A stretch of DNA of 64,000 bases from Holdemania massiliensis (GCF_022440805.1 NZ_JAKNTK010000001.1:558001-622000), one strand, 5' to 3'. Positions 50,190 through 59,953 are shown, counted from the stretch's first letter. Notes: a model not told the origin generated them from the letters alone. Numbers and translations: made by a program.

Positions 50190-51593
50190 ATGGGTAAAGG
50201 AAATGTTGTTTTAAAACAGGTTAAAGCGCCGCAGAAGGACTGTACCGGGATCCCGGTAGCCTTGAGCGATGCCACGATTCAGCAGCGTAAAGATAAAGTC
50301 CTGAAAAAGATGCAGGAACGCGGTCTGGATCAGCTGGTGATCTATGGCGATGTTGAGCACGGCGGCAACTTTGAATATCTGGTCGGCTACTTCACACGCT
50401 TTGAAGAAGCGCTGCTGGTGCTGAACGCGGATGGCAAAGCCACATTGGTGCTGGGCAATGAAAATCTGAACAAAGCATCCAAGTCACGAATTGAAGCAGC
50501 GGCAGTGCATGTGAGCTTGTTCTCGCTGCCCAATCAGCCCAACCGCAGCGATAAAACATTGAAGCAGCTGTTAGAGGAAGCGGGAATTGCGGCGGGAAAA
50601 CGCACCGGCTTAGTCGGCTGGAAAATGTTTACGAGCAGTCTGGAGGACAACAAAAAAATCTATGATGTTCCTTCATACGTCGTCGATGCAGTCAAGGCGA
50701 TTGTCGGCGAAGATCAGCTGAGCAATGAAACCGACCTGTTCATCGGTGAACAGGGCGTGCGCACGACCAACAATGCCAATGAGATCGCACATTATGAATA
50801 TGCCGCGGCCTTGGCTTCCGACTGTGTGCTGGATGCGATGGACAAGCTGGAGATCGGCGTCAGCGAACTGGAGCTGGGCGATGCGCTGGTGCGAAACGGG
50901 CAGCATACCAGCATCGTTACGATTGCGGCCAGTGGTCCGCGGTTTGTCCAGGCCAACATGTTTCCAACCGCCAACACCGTCAAGCTCGGCGATCCGATCG
51001 CTTTGACCGTCGGTTACCGCGGCGGCTCCAGCAGCCGTTCCGGTCTGGCAATTCAGGAAGCGGCGCAGCTGCCGGAAGCGACGCAGGATTATCTTGACCG
51101 TGTCGCGGGGCCGTACTTTAGAGCATACTGCGCTTGGCTGCAGGCGATTCACATTGGGCAGTGCGGCGGCGCGCTGTTTGATACGATTGAAGCCGTTCTG
51201 CCACGGACCCAATACGGCTGGTCACTATGTCCGGGGCATCTGAGTGCTGAGGAGGAATGGATGTCCTCACCGGTGTATGAAGGCAGTCAGGAAAAACTGG
51301 AAAGCGGAATGCTCTTTCAGATCGACATCATTCCGTCGGTGGCCGGCTATCCCGGCACAAGCGCGGAAAGCACGGTTGTGCTGGCTGATGAACCGCTGAA
51401 ACAGGAAATCAAAAAACAATATCCGGATATGTGGGAACGAATGCAGCAGCGCCGGGCTTATCTGAAATCCGAGCTGGGCATCGAGGTGTCCGAGGATGTT
51501 TTGCCGATGTGCAGTACCGTGGCTTATCTTCGCCCGTTCTTATTAAATAAGGATAGTGCTTTTGTTTTAAAGCCGGGTACGGAGCAGCAATGA
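50190..51593 (+). CDS. M24-fold (Xaa-Pro peptidase/creatinase-like) protein with altered metal site
   Basis: The 467-residue protein has an N-terminal creatinase-like domain and a C-terminal pita-bread M24 domain. The usual five metal ligands read Thr273, Ser284, His350, Asp379 and Glu393 where Asp, Asp, His, Glu and Glu are expected (LTVGYR, SSRSG, PGHLS, FQIDI, SAEST). Loss of both Asp argues against a normal dimetal peptidase. Creatinase is a precedent for a metal-free M24 enzyme. Its stop overlaps the start of the second M81 gene by 4 bp. AGAAGGAGA precedes the ATG. Confidence 0.85.
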   Translation: MGKGNVVLKQVKAPQKDCTGIPVALSDATIQQRKDKVLKKMQERGLDQLVIYGDVEHGGNFEYLVGYFTRFEEALLVLNADGKATLVLGNENLNKASKSRIEAAAVHVSLFSLPNQPNRSDKTLKQLLEEAGIAAGKRTGLVGWKMFTSSLEDNKKIYDVPSYVVDAVKAIVGEDQLSNETDLFIGEQGVRTTNNANEIAHYEYAAALASDCVLDAMDKLEIGVSELELGDALVRNGQHTSIVTIAASGPRFVQANMFPTANTVKLGDPIALTVGYRGGSSSRSGLAIQEAAQLPEATQDYLDRVAGPYFRAYCAWLQAIHIGQCGGALFDTIEAVLPRTQYGWSLCPGHLSAEEEWMSSPVYEGSQEKLESGMLFQIDIIPSVAGYPGTSAESTVVLADEPLKQEIKKQYPDMWERMQQRRAYLKSELGIEVSEDVLPMCSTVAYLRPFLLNKDSAFVLKPGTEQQ

Positions 51594-53041
51594 AGAAGAT
51601 TTTGATCGGAGCGCTGCTGGCGGAATCCAACGCCTATGTGCAGAAAGATTGTGAAATTCAGGACTTTACGATTTTGACCGGTCCGGCCATGGCGGACAAA
51701 CTGGCGATTCGCGAGCTGGCTGAGGCGCATGACGTTCAGCTGATCCCCTCGCTGCATGCCAGCTGCATGGCAGCCGGCTGCGTGGATGAGGACACGTTTG
51801 ACTATTTACAGAAAAAATTCATCCAAGCTGTAAAGGCTCATCAGGAAGAGCTGGATGGGATCTATCTGTTTCTGCATGGCGCCAGTCATGTGCGGAATTT
51901 GCCGGGCGGCTCCGGCGATCATTTCCTGCTTCACGCGATCCGCAAAATTGTCGGACCGTATCTGCCGATTGCGGTTCTATGCGATCCGCACGGCAATCTG
52001 GCGCAGGAGTATGTCGATGAATGCACGGTGCTGCGTACCTTCCGCCATTCCCCGCATTCAGATCGGGACCAAGCCAGTCAGATTGTCTTTCAGTGCCTTT
52101 TAAATGTATTACAGGATCGGCGTCCGATTCATCCGGTTTATCGGAAGGTTCCGATTCTCTTAGGCGGGGAACGCTGTGTTTCGGCGGATGAACCGTTGTG
52201 CTCGATCAATCAGAAGCTTGATCAGATTGAAGTGGATCCGAGGATTCTGTGCTGTTCCTATCATATCGGCTATCTGCGCCATGACAGCGAGCACTGCGGG
52301 GCGGGGATAGTCGTCGTGCCGAATCAGCCGGAAGATGAAGCCTATGCTGAACAAAAAGCCGAAGAAATTTATGATTATGTCTGGCAGCGCCATACTGAGT
52401 TTCATTTTACCGGCAACGCGTCGGAACCCGATGCGGCGTTGGCGGCGATGCTTGAGTTTGACGGGCGGCCATGTTTCCTTTCTGATTCCGGGGATAATGT
52501 CACCGCCGGCGCACCAGGCGTGAACACGACGATGCTTAAACAAGTGCTTGCGCTTTCCGATTTTCACAACAAGCAGATCCTGTTTGCGGCTATCTGCGAT
52601 TCTGAGCTTTGTGCTAAAACGTTGATTCATGTTCAGGCCGGCGAGAAGGTGGATGTCGAAATCGGTGCGCAGCTGGATTCCAATTCAGCGCCCGTCAGAA
52701 TCCGCGGAACGGTCGCGGCTGTCGGGAATCTGCATCGGCGGTATGGCGATGAAGCGGTCGCCGGCAGTGCCTGGACGGTCAAGCTGGAAGATCTGCCGGT
52801 CAGCGTAGTGATTGCCAGCGCTCCGGTTTCCTTTTCCGAACGGCTTCAATATGAAAAAGCTCATGTGGATTTAGACACCTATGATCTGATCATCGTCAAA
52901 CAGGGCTATCTGTATCCGGAGCTGAAAGCAATGGCGGCAAACTATGTCATGGCCTTGACCGACGGAGCCTGCATGCAGCGGACTGAAAAGCTGATATACA
53001 AAAAGGTCAGCCGTCCGATCTACCCGCTGGATGCGATCTGA
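51590..53041 (+). CDS. M81-family (MlrC-like) metallopeptidase, paralogue 2
   Basis: The 483-residue protein keeps the family's probable zinc ligands Asp132 and His134 (CDPHGN) and His156 (HSPHSD), together with LHGASHVRN and DSGDNVTAG. It is a close paralogue of the next gene's product. It starts within the stop codon of the M24-like gene, so the two are translationally coupled and probably work on the same substrate. Confidence 0.91.
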   Translation: MKKILIGALLAESNAYVQKDCEIQDFTILTGPAMADKLAIRELAEAHDVQLIPSLHASCMAAGCVDEDTFDYLQKKFIQAVKAHQEELDGIYLFLHGASHVRNLPGGSGDHFLLHAIRKIVGPYLPIAVLCDPHGNLAQEYVDECTVLRTFRHSPHSDRDQASQIVFQCLLNVLQDRRPIHPVYRKVPILLGGERCVSADEPLCSINQKLDQIEVDPRILCCSYHIGYLRHDSEHCGAGIVVVPNQPEDEAYAEQKAEEIYDYVWQRHTEFHFTGNASEPDAALAAMLEFDGRPCFLSDSGDNVTAGAPGVNTTMLKQVLALSDFHNKQILFAAICDSELCAKTLIHVQAGEKVDVEIGAQLDSNSAPVRIRGTVAAVGNLHRRYGDEAVAGSAWTVKLEDLPVSVVIASAPVSFSERLQYEKAHVDLDTYDLIIVKQGYLYPELKAMAANYVMALTDGACMQRTEKLIYKKVSRPIYPLDAI

Positions 53042-53096
53042 GATCAGGATCAGAATGAAGAGAGCTGCGCCACGATGTGCGCACAAGGAGGAGTAT

Positions 53097-54554
53097 ATGA
53101 AAATATTAATTGGCGGCTTAGTCGCTGAATCCAACGCTTATGTCGCAAAACCCTGTGAAATTCAGGATTTCGTCATTCAGACGGGAGAGGATATCGCCCA
53201 TCGCATGTATCTGGATGAACTGCAGGATGAACTGCAGGCCAATCAAATTGAACTGATTCCGGCAATTTTCGCCTATGGCGCCGGGGCTGGCCGGGTTGCC
53301 TACGATACCTTTGATTATATTCTCAAGCAGTTTCTGCGCAAGGTCAAAGCCCATCAGCACGAACTGGACGGCATGTTTTTCTTCCTGCATGGGGCAAGCA
53401 ACGTCATCGACCTGGAAGGCGGATCCGGTGATCACAAGATCATTGAGGAAATCCGCAAAATCGTTGGCCCGTACATGCCGATTGCGGTCGTCTGCGATCC
53501 GCACGGCAATGTCGATCAGGAATATGCTGACCGACTCAATGTGCTGAGAACCTTCCGTCACAGTCCGCATACCGATCGCAGGGAAGCCCATCAATATGTT
53601 TTCCGCTGCCTAGTCGATCTGCTTCAAAATCGCCGGGAAGTCCATCCGGTTTACCGCAAAGTTCCGATTCTCTTAGGTGGGGAACGGTGTGTCTCAACCG
53701 ATGAACCGCTGGTTTCGATCAACAAGCTGCTCGATCAAATTGAAGCTGATCCGCGGATTTTAAGCTGTTCCTATCACATCGGCTATCTGCGTCATGACAG
53801 CGCCAAGTGCGGCGCGGCGGTTGTCGTTGTGCCGAATCAGCCGGAAGATGCAGCGTATGCGCAAAGCAAAGCGGATGAGATCTATGACTTTGTCTGGGCG
53901 CGGCATAAGGAGTTCCATTTCACCGGCTATGCCGATGAGCCGGAAGCGGCTTGGGAAGCGATGCTGAAGCACGAAGGTCGGCCTTGCTTTTTGACGGATT
54001 CCGGGGATAACGTTACCGCCGGCGCGCCGGGCGGCAATACCGTCGTACTGCGGCAGGTTCTGGCGGAAACCGATTATCATGGCAAATCCATTCTGTTAGC
54101 GGGGATCACCGATAAAAAACTGTGTGAACAGGTGTTTGTCCATCAGCATGTCGGCGATCATGTAACCTTTGCGGTTGGACCGGAAATTGATGAGTTGTCG
54201 GCGAAGGTCACGGTCAGCGGTACGATTCTTTCCACTGGGGATCTGCACAATCATTATCATGATCCGAAGGTGGTTGGCACATGCTGGACGGTGAAGCTGG
54301 ATGACTGCCCGGTGACACTGGTGATTCAGAGCTATCCGGTTTCCTTTGCGGAACGGGCTCAGTATGAACAGGCGAATGTGGATCTGGATGGGTATGATCT
54401 GATCATCGTCAAACAGGGCTATCTGTACCCAGAATTGAAAGCGATGGCTTCGCATTACGTCATGTCGCTGACCGATGGGGCGTGCATGCAGCGGACAGAA
54501 CGGCTGAGCTACAAGAAGGTCATTCGTCCGATTTATCCGTTAGACAACATTTAA
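53097..54554 (+). CDS. M81-family (MlrC-like) metallopeptidase, paralogue 3
   Basis: The 485-residue protein has Asp134, His136 (CDPHGN) and His158 (HSPHTD) in the expected places. It shares with paralogue 2 the segments LIGGLVAESNAYVAK, LGGERCVSTDEPL and VKQGYLYPELKAMA. The start at 53097 has AAGGAGGAG upstream; an in-frame start at 53031 overlaps the previous gene and is unsupported. Two nearly parallel genes suggest a recent duplication, perhaps to widen substrate range. Confidence 0.91.
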   Translation: MKILIGGLVAESNAYVAKPCEIQDFVIQTGEDIAHRMYLDELQDELQANQIELIPAIFAYGAGAGRVAYDTFDYILKQFLRKVKAHQHELDGMFFFLHGASNVIDLEGGSGDHKIIEEIRKIVGPYMPIAVVCDPHGNVDQEYADRLNVLRTFRHSPHTDRREAHQYVFRCLVDLLQNRREVHPVYRKVPILLGGERCVSTDEPLVSINKLLDQIEADPRILSCSYHIGYLRHDSAKCGAAVVVVPNQPEDAAYAQSKADEIYDFVWARHKEFHFTGYADEPEAAWEAMLKHEGRPCFLTDSGDNVTAGAPGGNTVVLRQVLAETDYHGKSILLAGITDKKLCEQVFVHQHVGDHVTFAVGPEIDELSAKVTVSGTILSTGDLHNHYHDPKVVGTCWTVKLDDCPVTLVIQSYPVSFAERAQYEQANVDLDGYDLIIVKQGYLYPELKAMASHYVMSLTDGACMQRTERLSYKKVIRPIYPLDNI

Positions 54555-54559
54555 ACGCA

Positions 54560-54596
54560 GCTTCCTGTTTCCGATTGCGGAGGCAGGAAGCTTTCT
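54560..54596 (+). terminator. Hairpin after the third M81 gene
   Basis: GCTTCCTG (54560-54567) pairs with CAGGAAGC (54584-54591), followed by TTTCTG. The weak T-run suggests a partial terminator before the AbrB-family gene. Confidence 0.6.
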
Positions 54597-54614
54597 GTAA
54601 AGGGGGATGGATTC

Positions 54615-55676
54615 ATGAATGCTTTACTGACGTTGGCGGCGGGAATTGTGGGATGGAGAATCGCAGCGCGGCTGAAGCTGCCGGCACCGGCGATGCTAGG
54701 CAGTATGATCGCCGTCGGGCTTACGAATATTTTGTTTGATTACGCCGCTTTGCCGCTGGCCGTTAAGGTGTTTGCCCAGGCGATTTCCGGGGCGTTTATC
54801 GGCATGCAGATAAACCGTTCGGATTTAGGTCGGCTCAAGTCGCTGATCGTCCCGTTTCTGATTTTGGCAGTTCTGCTGACGGTCAATACGTTTGTTGTCG
54901 GGATTGTGATCCGGCAGCTGTGCGGCTGGGACTGGATGACGGCGCTGCTGGCTTGTGTGGCCGGCGGGGTGACGGATATTTCGCTGATCGCGATGGAGAT
55001 GGGCGCGGACGTCGGAACGGTGGCGATGATGCAGACCTCACGGCTGGTTGGAGTGCTGTTGTTTTTTCCTTACTGGATTCAGTTTCTGACCCGCCATGAA
55101 CCCGACGCGGAAAAACCGGCGGAGACAGAAATCCCGCAGCCAATGCGGATTACATTTTTGGATCGCCTGATTCACCATCGCAGCGGAAAGATTGCCTTTA
55201 CCTTATTGCTCAGCCTGGGTTTGGGGATGATCGGCAATGCCAGCGGTCTGCCGGCAGCGTCGATGGTCTTTCCGATGATCGGCGTGGTCGCCTTCAACTG
55301 TACGACCTCGGTCTGCGCCGTACCCGTTCAGATTAAGAATGTCGCGCAGCTGTTAGCGGGCTCCTTGGTGGGTGTCAGCATCACCGCGGCCACCTTTGGC
55401 AGTCTGTCCTCGACGTTGGTGCCGGTGGGGATTCTGTTAGTGAGCTATTGGGCCGTGAATCTGATCTACAGCCTGTTGTGCAAACATCGGCATCTGCTGG
55501 ATCTGAAATCCGCGATGTTTGCGTCAGCGCCGGGCGGGGCAACGGACATGTCGTTGATCGCCGCCGATCTGGGAGCGGATCTTTCGCAGATCGCCTTGAT
55601 TCAGGTGCTGCGGGCGGCATATGTGGTGGCGGTGATGCCGCCGCTGATCCTCGGCTTCATCCGGCTGTGGGGATAA
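54615..55676 (+). CDS. AbrB-family membrane transporter
   Basis: The 353-residue protein is a membrane protein of the AbrB (PF05145-type) family, not the DNA-binding AbrB. Two homologous halves are visible: LPAPAMLGSMI, AQAISGAFIGMQI and AGGVTDISLIAMEMGAD in the first, and LPAASMVFPMI, AQLLAGSLVGVSI and PGGATDMSLIAADLGAD in the second. The substrate is unknown. It follows the M81 genes and precedes an MFS gene, so it may import the peptide-like compound or export a product. Confidence 0.88.
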   Translation: MNALLTLAAGIVGWRIAARLKLPAPAMLGSMIAVGLTNILFDYAALPLAVKVFAQAISGAFIGMQINRSDLGRLKSLIVPFLILAVLLTVNTFVVGIVIRQLCGWDWMTALLACVAGGVTDISLIAMEMGADVGTVAMMQTSRLVGVLLFFPYWIQFLTRHEPDAEKPAETEIPQPMRITFLDRLIHHRSGKIAFTLLLSLGLGMIGNASGLPAASMVFPMIGVVAFNCTTSVCAVPVQIKNVAQLLAGSLVGVSITAATFGSLSSTLVPVGILLVSYWAVNLIYSLLCKHRHLLDLKSAMFASAPGGATDMSLIAADLGADLSQIALIQVLRAAYVVAVMPPLILGFIRLWG

Positions 55677-55693
55677 GAATGAGGGAGTAGAAG

Positions 55694-56893
55694 ATGAAAC
55701 GTTATTTTTATTTAGGTCTGGGTTCACTGGCGATGTGCGTCTTTGGACTGATGTATAACTGGACGGTGTTTTCTCCGGCCGTCAGTGTTCAGCTGAACGT
55801 CTCAGCTGCCAGTGTCGCCAATGTTTTCTCGGTCTGTCAGATCTGTTTTTGTGCCGGTGGGGTGCTGAGCGGTTTTATTTATTACCGCGTTCCGTTTCGC
55901 GCAAGCATGCTGATCGCCAGTCTGATGATCGGCGTGGGTTTGTTTCTGACCAGCCGGGCGGATCAGGTGGCGATGATCTACGCCTGCTACAGCGTGCTGT
56001 TTTCTCTTGGCGCCGGGTTTGCGTATAAAGCGTTATTGACGACGGTCATGACCTGGTTTAACGATAAGCCAGGCTTAGCCAGCGGCGTATTGGTGATGGG
56101 AGCGGGACTGACGGCGTTTGTATTCAATGTCCCGACCTCGCTGATCATAGAAAGTCTGGGCTGGCGGACGGCGATGCTTCTGCTGGCACTGATCGCCTTT
56201 GTTCTTTCCCTGGTCGTGTCGCTGATCGTGCGCCCGCGCGGCGTCGTCCGCAAAGCGGGAAAGCTGGAGGAAGGGGAGGAAGAAGGTCAGGTATCGACCG
56301 GTCAGATGATGAAAAGCACCCGTTTCTATGTGTATTTTATCTGGAGTGTTCTGGTGCTGGCCGGCTGCAGTTCACTGACTGGCACGGCGGTCAGCTGCGG
56401 CATCAGCTTCGGCATCAGCGCGACGATGGCGGCCACGCTGTCGATGATCATCTCGCTGTTCAATTCCGTCAGCCGCGTCTTTTACGGCATTATTTATGAT
56501 AAGATCGGCCGGAAAACAGCGATGGGGATCGCCACGACGCTGTTTATCATCGCGGTCATCATTCTCTACTGTGCCTTTACCCTTGGCAGCACAGCGCTGT
56601 TAGCGGTCAGCTTTATTTTTGTCGGCCTCAGCTTCGGCGCGGTGCCGACGATTTCTTCCGCTTACATCCTGACCACCTTCGGCAAGAAGTATTATCCGAG
56701 TAATTTCAGCATCCAGGGAACCTATACGCTGTTCAGTCCGTTTTTAGGCACGATGCTGTTCAGCGCCCTGTTTACCGCAACTCAAAGCTACCCGCTTTCC
56801 TACAGCTATCTGATCGCGTATGCTTTGATCGCGCTGGGGCTGTTCTTTGGCCTGAACCGATTGTTAAACAACCCGAAAACCACGGCTCATTGA
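55694..56893 (+). CDS. MFS transporter, OFA (oxalate/formate antiporter-like) type
   Basis: The 399-residue protein has twelve membrane segments and the OFA signature NDKPGLASGVLVMGAGL, plus YDKIGRKTAMG in the middle loop. OFA carriers move small carboxylic acids. It is 17 bp after the AbrB-family gene, within the M81/M24 cluster, and may handle a carboxylate related to that pathway. Confidence 0.9.
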   Translation: MKRYFYLGLGSLAMCVFGLMYNWTVFSPAVSVQLNVSAASVANVFSVCQICFCAGGVLSGFIYYRVPFRASMLIASLMIGVGLFLTSRADQVAMIYACYSVLFSLGAGFAYKALLTTVMTWFNDKPGLASGVLVMGAGLTAFVFNVPTSLIIESLGWRTAMLLLALIAFVLSLVVSLIVRPRGVVRKAGKLEEGEEEGQVSTGQMMKSTRFYVYFIWSVLVLAGCSSLTGTAVSCGISFGISATMAATLSMIISLFNSVSRVFYGIIYDKIGRKTAMGIATTLFIIAVIILYCAFTLGSTALLAVSFIFVGLSFGAVPTISSAYILTTFGKKYYPSNFSIQGTYTLFSPFLGTMLFSALFTATQSYPLSYSYLIAYALIALGLFFGLNRLLNNPKTTAH

Positions 56894-56964
56894 CAACAAT
56901 TTCTCATCCGGACAGGCAGGACAAAAGCCGGTTTGAGAATTTTATTCAAAGCTTTTTGAAGCCC

Positions 56965-56992
56965 TTAAAAAACACTGAAAAAGCAATATAAT
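56965..56992 (+). promoter_or_regulatory. Promoter of the 6-phospho-beta-glucosidase pair
   Basis: TATAAT (56987-56992) with TTAAAA (56965-56970) at 16-bp spacing, 46 bp before the GH1 gene. Confidence 0.5.
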
Positions 56993-57037
56993 GAAGGGCA
57001 GAAAGACTCAGTCGAAAAGACTGAAAGGAGGAAAACA

Positions 57038-58447
57038 ATGGACGGAAAAGTCAAAAAAGGTTTCTTATGGGGAACTGCCAGCGCGGCCTATCAATGTGAA
57101 GGCGGCTGGAATGAAGGCGGCAAGGGCGAAAGCAACTGGGATCAGTTCTGTCATGGCCCGAAGAACGTCAAAGGCTACACCGGCGATGTCGCCGCGGATT
57201 TCTATCATCGCTACAAGGAAGATATCCGGCTGTTAAAGGAAGGCGGACACAATACCCTGCGCTTTTCGATCAGCTGGACGCGGATTCTGCCGGATCAAAG
57301 CGGCAAGGTCAATCCGGAAGGCGTTGCCTTTTATAAAGATGTGCTGAAGGAATGCCGTGAAAACGGGATTACGCCGAATGTGACGCTGCTGCACTATGAC
57401 ATCCCAGCCTGGTTAGAAGATCTGGGCGGTTATGCCAATCCGATCTTCTCCGATGAATTTGCCAAATACTGCAAGGTCGTCTTTGAACAGTTCGGCAATG
57501 AGATCCCGCTGTATGTGACGATCAATGAATCGACGCACAACGCGTACTGTTCCTATCTGACCGGCAACTATCCGCCGAACATTCATAACGTTCAGACGTT
57601 GGTGCAGGTGTGCTACAATCTCGTCGTTGCCAATGCCAAAGCCATTCGGGAGTTCCGCAAGCTCAATCTGACCTCGCAGGTCGGCATCGTACATACAACC
57701 AATACTGTTCAGATTTTGAAGGATACTCCGGAATATCGGATTGCCCAACGACGCGGGGATCTGTTTAAAAATAAGTGGGTCACCGATCCGGCCATTCTGG
57801 GCAAGTTCCCGGAGGATCTGTTCCCGCTGCTGGAAGAAAGCGGGATTGATCTGTCCTTTGTCAAACCGGAGGATCTCGATATCATCGCCCACAACACGAT
57901 TGATTTCTTAGGTCAAAACTGCTACACCCGCGCGCTGGTCAAACCGTATGAATCTGGGGAAACCAATTACTATCCGAATAATGTCGGCGCCGGACAGAAA
58001 ACCATCGAAGGCTATACCGTCAAGGGCTGGTTTCAGACTGACGTGGATCCGAACACGCCGAAAAATGCCTGGAGCCGGGAAATTTATCCAAAGACGGTGT
58101 ATGACATGTTGATGGGCATCAAGAAGGATTATGGCGATATTCCAGTCTACATTACGGAAAACGGTCATGCCTTATATGAAGAACCGGATGAAAACGGAGA
58201 AGTCAACGACGACGAACGAATCGAATTTTTGAAGTCCTATCTGGAATGGCTGATCAAAGCACAGAACGAAGGCTGCAACGTGAAGGGCTATTACGCCTGG
58301 TCAACAACCGACTGTTATTCCTGGATCAACGGTTATCAGAAGCGCTATGGTCTGATCTACATTGATTATGATCATGATCTGAAACGGATTCCGAAGAAGA
58401 GTTACTACTGGTACCGGGATTTCATCAAGGAACATACGGAGGACTAA
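57038..58447 (+). CDS. 6-phospho-beta-glucosidase (GH1), copy 1
   Basis: The 469-residue protein is full-length GH1. The acid/base Glu164 is in TINEST, the nucleophile Glu374 in YITENG. Ser428, Lys435 and Tyr437 (SWINGYQKRY) match the phosphate-binding triad of 6-phospho-beta-glucosidases. It hydrolyses phosphorylated beta-glucosides delivered by a PTS, such as the permease at 46150. It is separated from the next GH1 gene by 2 bp. AAAGGAGG precedes the ATG. Confidence 0.94.
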   Translation: MDGKVKKGFLWGTASAAYQCEGGWNEGGKGESNWDQFCHGPKNVKGYTGDVAADFYHRYKEDIRLLKEGGHNTLRFSISWTRILPDQSGKVNPEGVAFYKDVLKECRENGITPNVTLLHYDIPAWLEDLGGYANPIFSDEFAKYCKVVFEQFGNEIPLYVTINESTHNAYCSYLTGNYPPNIHNVQTLVQVCYNLVVANAKAIREFRKLNLTSQVGIVHTTNTVQILKDTPEYRIAQRRGDLFKNKWVTDPAILGKFPEDLFPLLEESGIDLSFVKPEDLDIIAHNTIDFLGQNCYTRALVKPYESGETNYYPNNVGAGQKTIEGYTVKGWFQTDVDPNTPKNAWSREIYPKTVYDMLMGIKKDYGDIPVYITENGHALYEEPDENGEVNDDERIEFLKSYLEWLIKAQNEGCNVKGYYAWSTTDCYSWINGYQKRYGLIYIDYDHDLKRIPKKSYYWYRDFIKEHTED

Positions 58448-58449
58448 CG

Positions 58450-59862
58450 ATGACCGAGCAGTTTTTATGGGGTTCGGCAACCGCCGCTTATCAATGCGAA
58501 GGGGCCTGGAACGAGGATGGCAAAGGCGCCAGCATCTGGGATGAATTCTGCCACAGCGACAAGAATACAACCGGCATCACCGGCGATGTTTCCTGTGATT
58601 TCTATCATCATGTCGAGGAAGACATCCGCATGCTGGCGGAAGGCGGACAGAACACATTCCGTTTCTCGATCAGCTGGTCGCGGATCGTGCCGAAGGCGGA
58701 TCGGGTTGTCAATGAAAAAGGCCTGGCTTTTTATGACCGGGTGTTGGATGCCTGTGAGAAATACCATGTCGTTCCCAACGTGACCTTAGTCCATTATGAT
58801 CTGCCGGACTACATCGGTGCTCAGGGCGGCTGGTGTTATCCAGGCGTCGCAGACGAATTTGCCTATTACGCGGCGGTGGTTTTCCGCCATTATGGGGATC
58901 GGATTCCGCTGTACGTCACGATTAATGAACCGAATCACAATGCCTACTGCAACTATTGCGTCGGCAACTATCCGCCGAATGAGACCAATCTGCAGCACTA
59001 TTGTCAATGTGCTTACAACATGGCGGTCTGCACGGCCAAAGCGATCCGCGAGTTCCGCAAACTGGGACTGAAAGCGCAGATCGGCGTCGTGCAGGGCTGC
59101 GGCCCGGCGACGGCGCTCTTGGACACGCCGGACTATCAGGAAGCTGTCAAATACTGCAATTACTTCTGCAACGACTGGATTCTGGATCCGGCGATCAAGG
59201 GTGAATATGATCCGCAGCTGATCGCGGCTGTTCAATCCCGCGGCATTGACCTCAGTTTTGTCAAAGAAGAAGACCTGGCTGTGATGAAGGACAATACGAT
59301 CGACTTTCTCGGCCAGAACATCTACAGCCGCATGCTGGTGAAGCCGAATACTTCGGGGATAACCGCCTTTACTGTCAACAATGCCGGCAACAACGATGGA
59401 TCTGCCCAGGCCGCGCGGGAAACCCGGGCCATCGCCGGCTGGTTTGAATCGGACCGCGATCCCAACACCAAGCTGAATCACTGGGGACGGGAAATCTTTC
59501 CGGAATGTGCGTACAACACGCTGATGGAACGCAAGCGGCGCTATGGGGATATCCCGATTTACGTCACCGAAAACGGACATGGCTGTTATGATGTCGCCGA
59601 TGAAAACGGGTTTGTGGAAGATGACGAACGGGTTGAGTTTTTATCCAACTATCTGCACTATATTCTCAAAGCGAAGCAGGATGGCGTGAATGTCAAAGGC
59701 TATTACGTCTGGAGTACGATGGATCTGTATTCCTGGATCAATGGCTATAAGAAACGCTATGGTCTGGTACGGGTTGATTATGACGATCCAGCCCGTAAGC
59801 GCACGCCGAAAAAGAGCTACTATTGGTATAAGCAGTTCATTCAGGATCATCAGGATCTTTAA
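58450..59862 (+). CDS. 6-phospho-beta-glucosidase (GH1), copy 2
   Basis: The 470-residue paralogue of the preceding enzyme has Glu160 (TINEPN), Glu374 (YVTENG) and the same phosphate-binding residues Ser428, Lys435 and Tyr437. It starts 2 bp after the first GH1 gene, so the two form one operon. Differences in the loops around the active site suggest another aglycone preference. Confidence 0.94.
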   Translation: MTEQFLWGSATAAYQCEGAWNEDGKGASIWDEFCHSDKNTTGITGDVSCDFYHHVEEDIRMLAEGGQNTFRFSISWSRIVPKADRVVNEKGLAFYDRVLDACEKYHVVPNVTLVHYDLPDYIGAQGGWCYPGVADEFAYYAAVVFRHYGDRIPLYVTINEPNHNAYCNYCVGNYPPNETNLQHYCQCAYNMAVCTAKAIREFRKLGLKAQIGVVQGCGPATALLDTPDYQEAVKYCNYFCNDWILDPAIKGEYDPQLIAAVQSRGIDLSFVKEEDLAVMKDNTIDFLGQNIYSRMLVKPNTSGITAFTVNNAGNNDGSAQAARETRAIAGWFESDRDPNTKLNHWGREIFPECAYNTLMERKRRYGDIPIYVTENGHGCYDVADENGFVEDDERVEFLSNYLHYILKAKQDGVNVKGYYVWSTMDLYSWINGYKKRYGLVRVDYDDPARKRTPKKSYYWYKQFIQDHQDL

Positions 59863-59872
59863 TTATCAACAC

Positions 59873-59926
59873 AGGCATTCCGACCCTGATCAGCGTTGTT
59901 TCTTGCGGTCAGCCGGATGCCTTTTT
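59873..59926 (+). terminator. Terminator after the GH1 pair
   Basis: AGGCATTCCG (59873-59882) pairs with CCGGATGCCT (59913-59922) with a one-base bulge, followed by TTTT. Confidence 0.7.
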
Positions 59927-59953
59927 CCAAAGTGAAAACCAGGGGGAATTGTT

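Noticed and set aside
53118..53594. 158-codon minus-strand frame within the third M81 gene
   Set aside because: A shadow of the conserved M81 coding sequence with no independent support.
57038..59862. GH1 copy 1 with NES instead of NEP as a sign of inactivity
   Set aside because: The acid/base Glu164 itself is present, and 6-phospho-glucosidases commonly vary the next residue. The nucleophile and phosphate site are intact.
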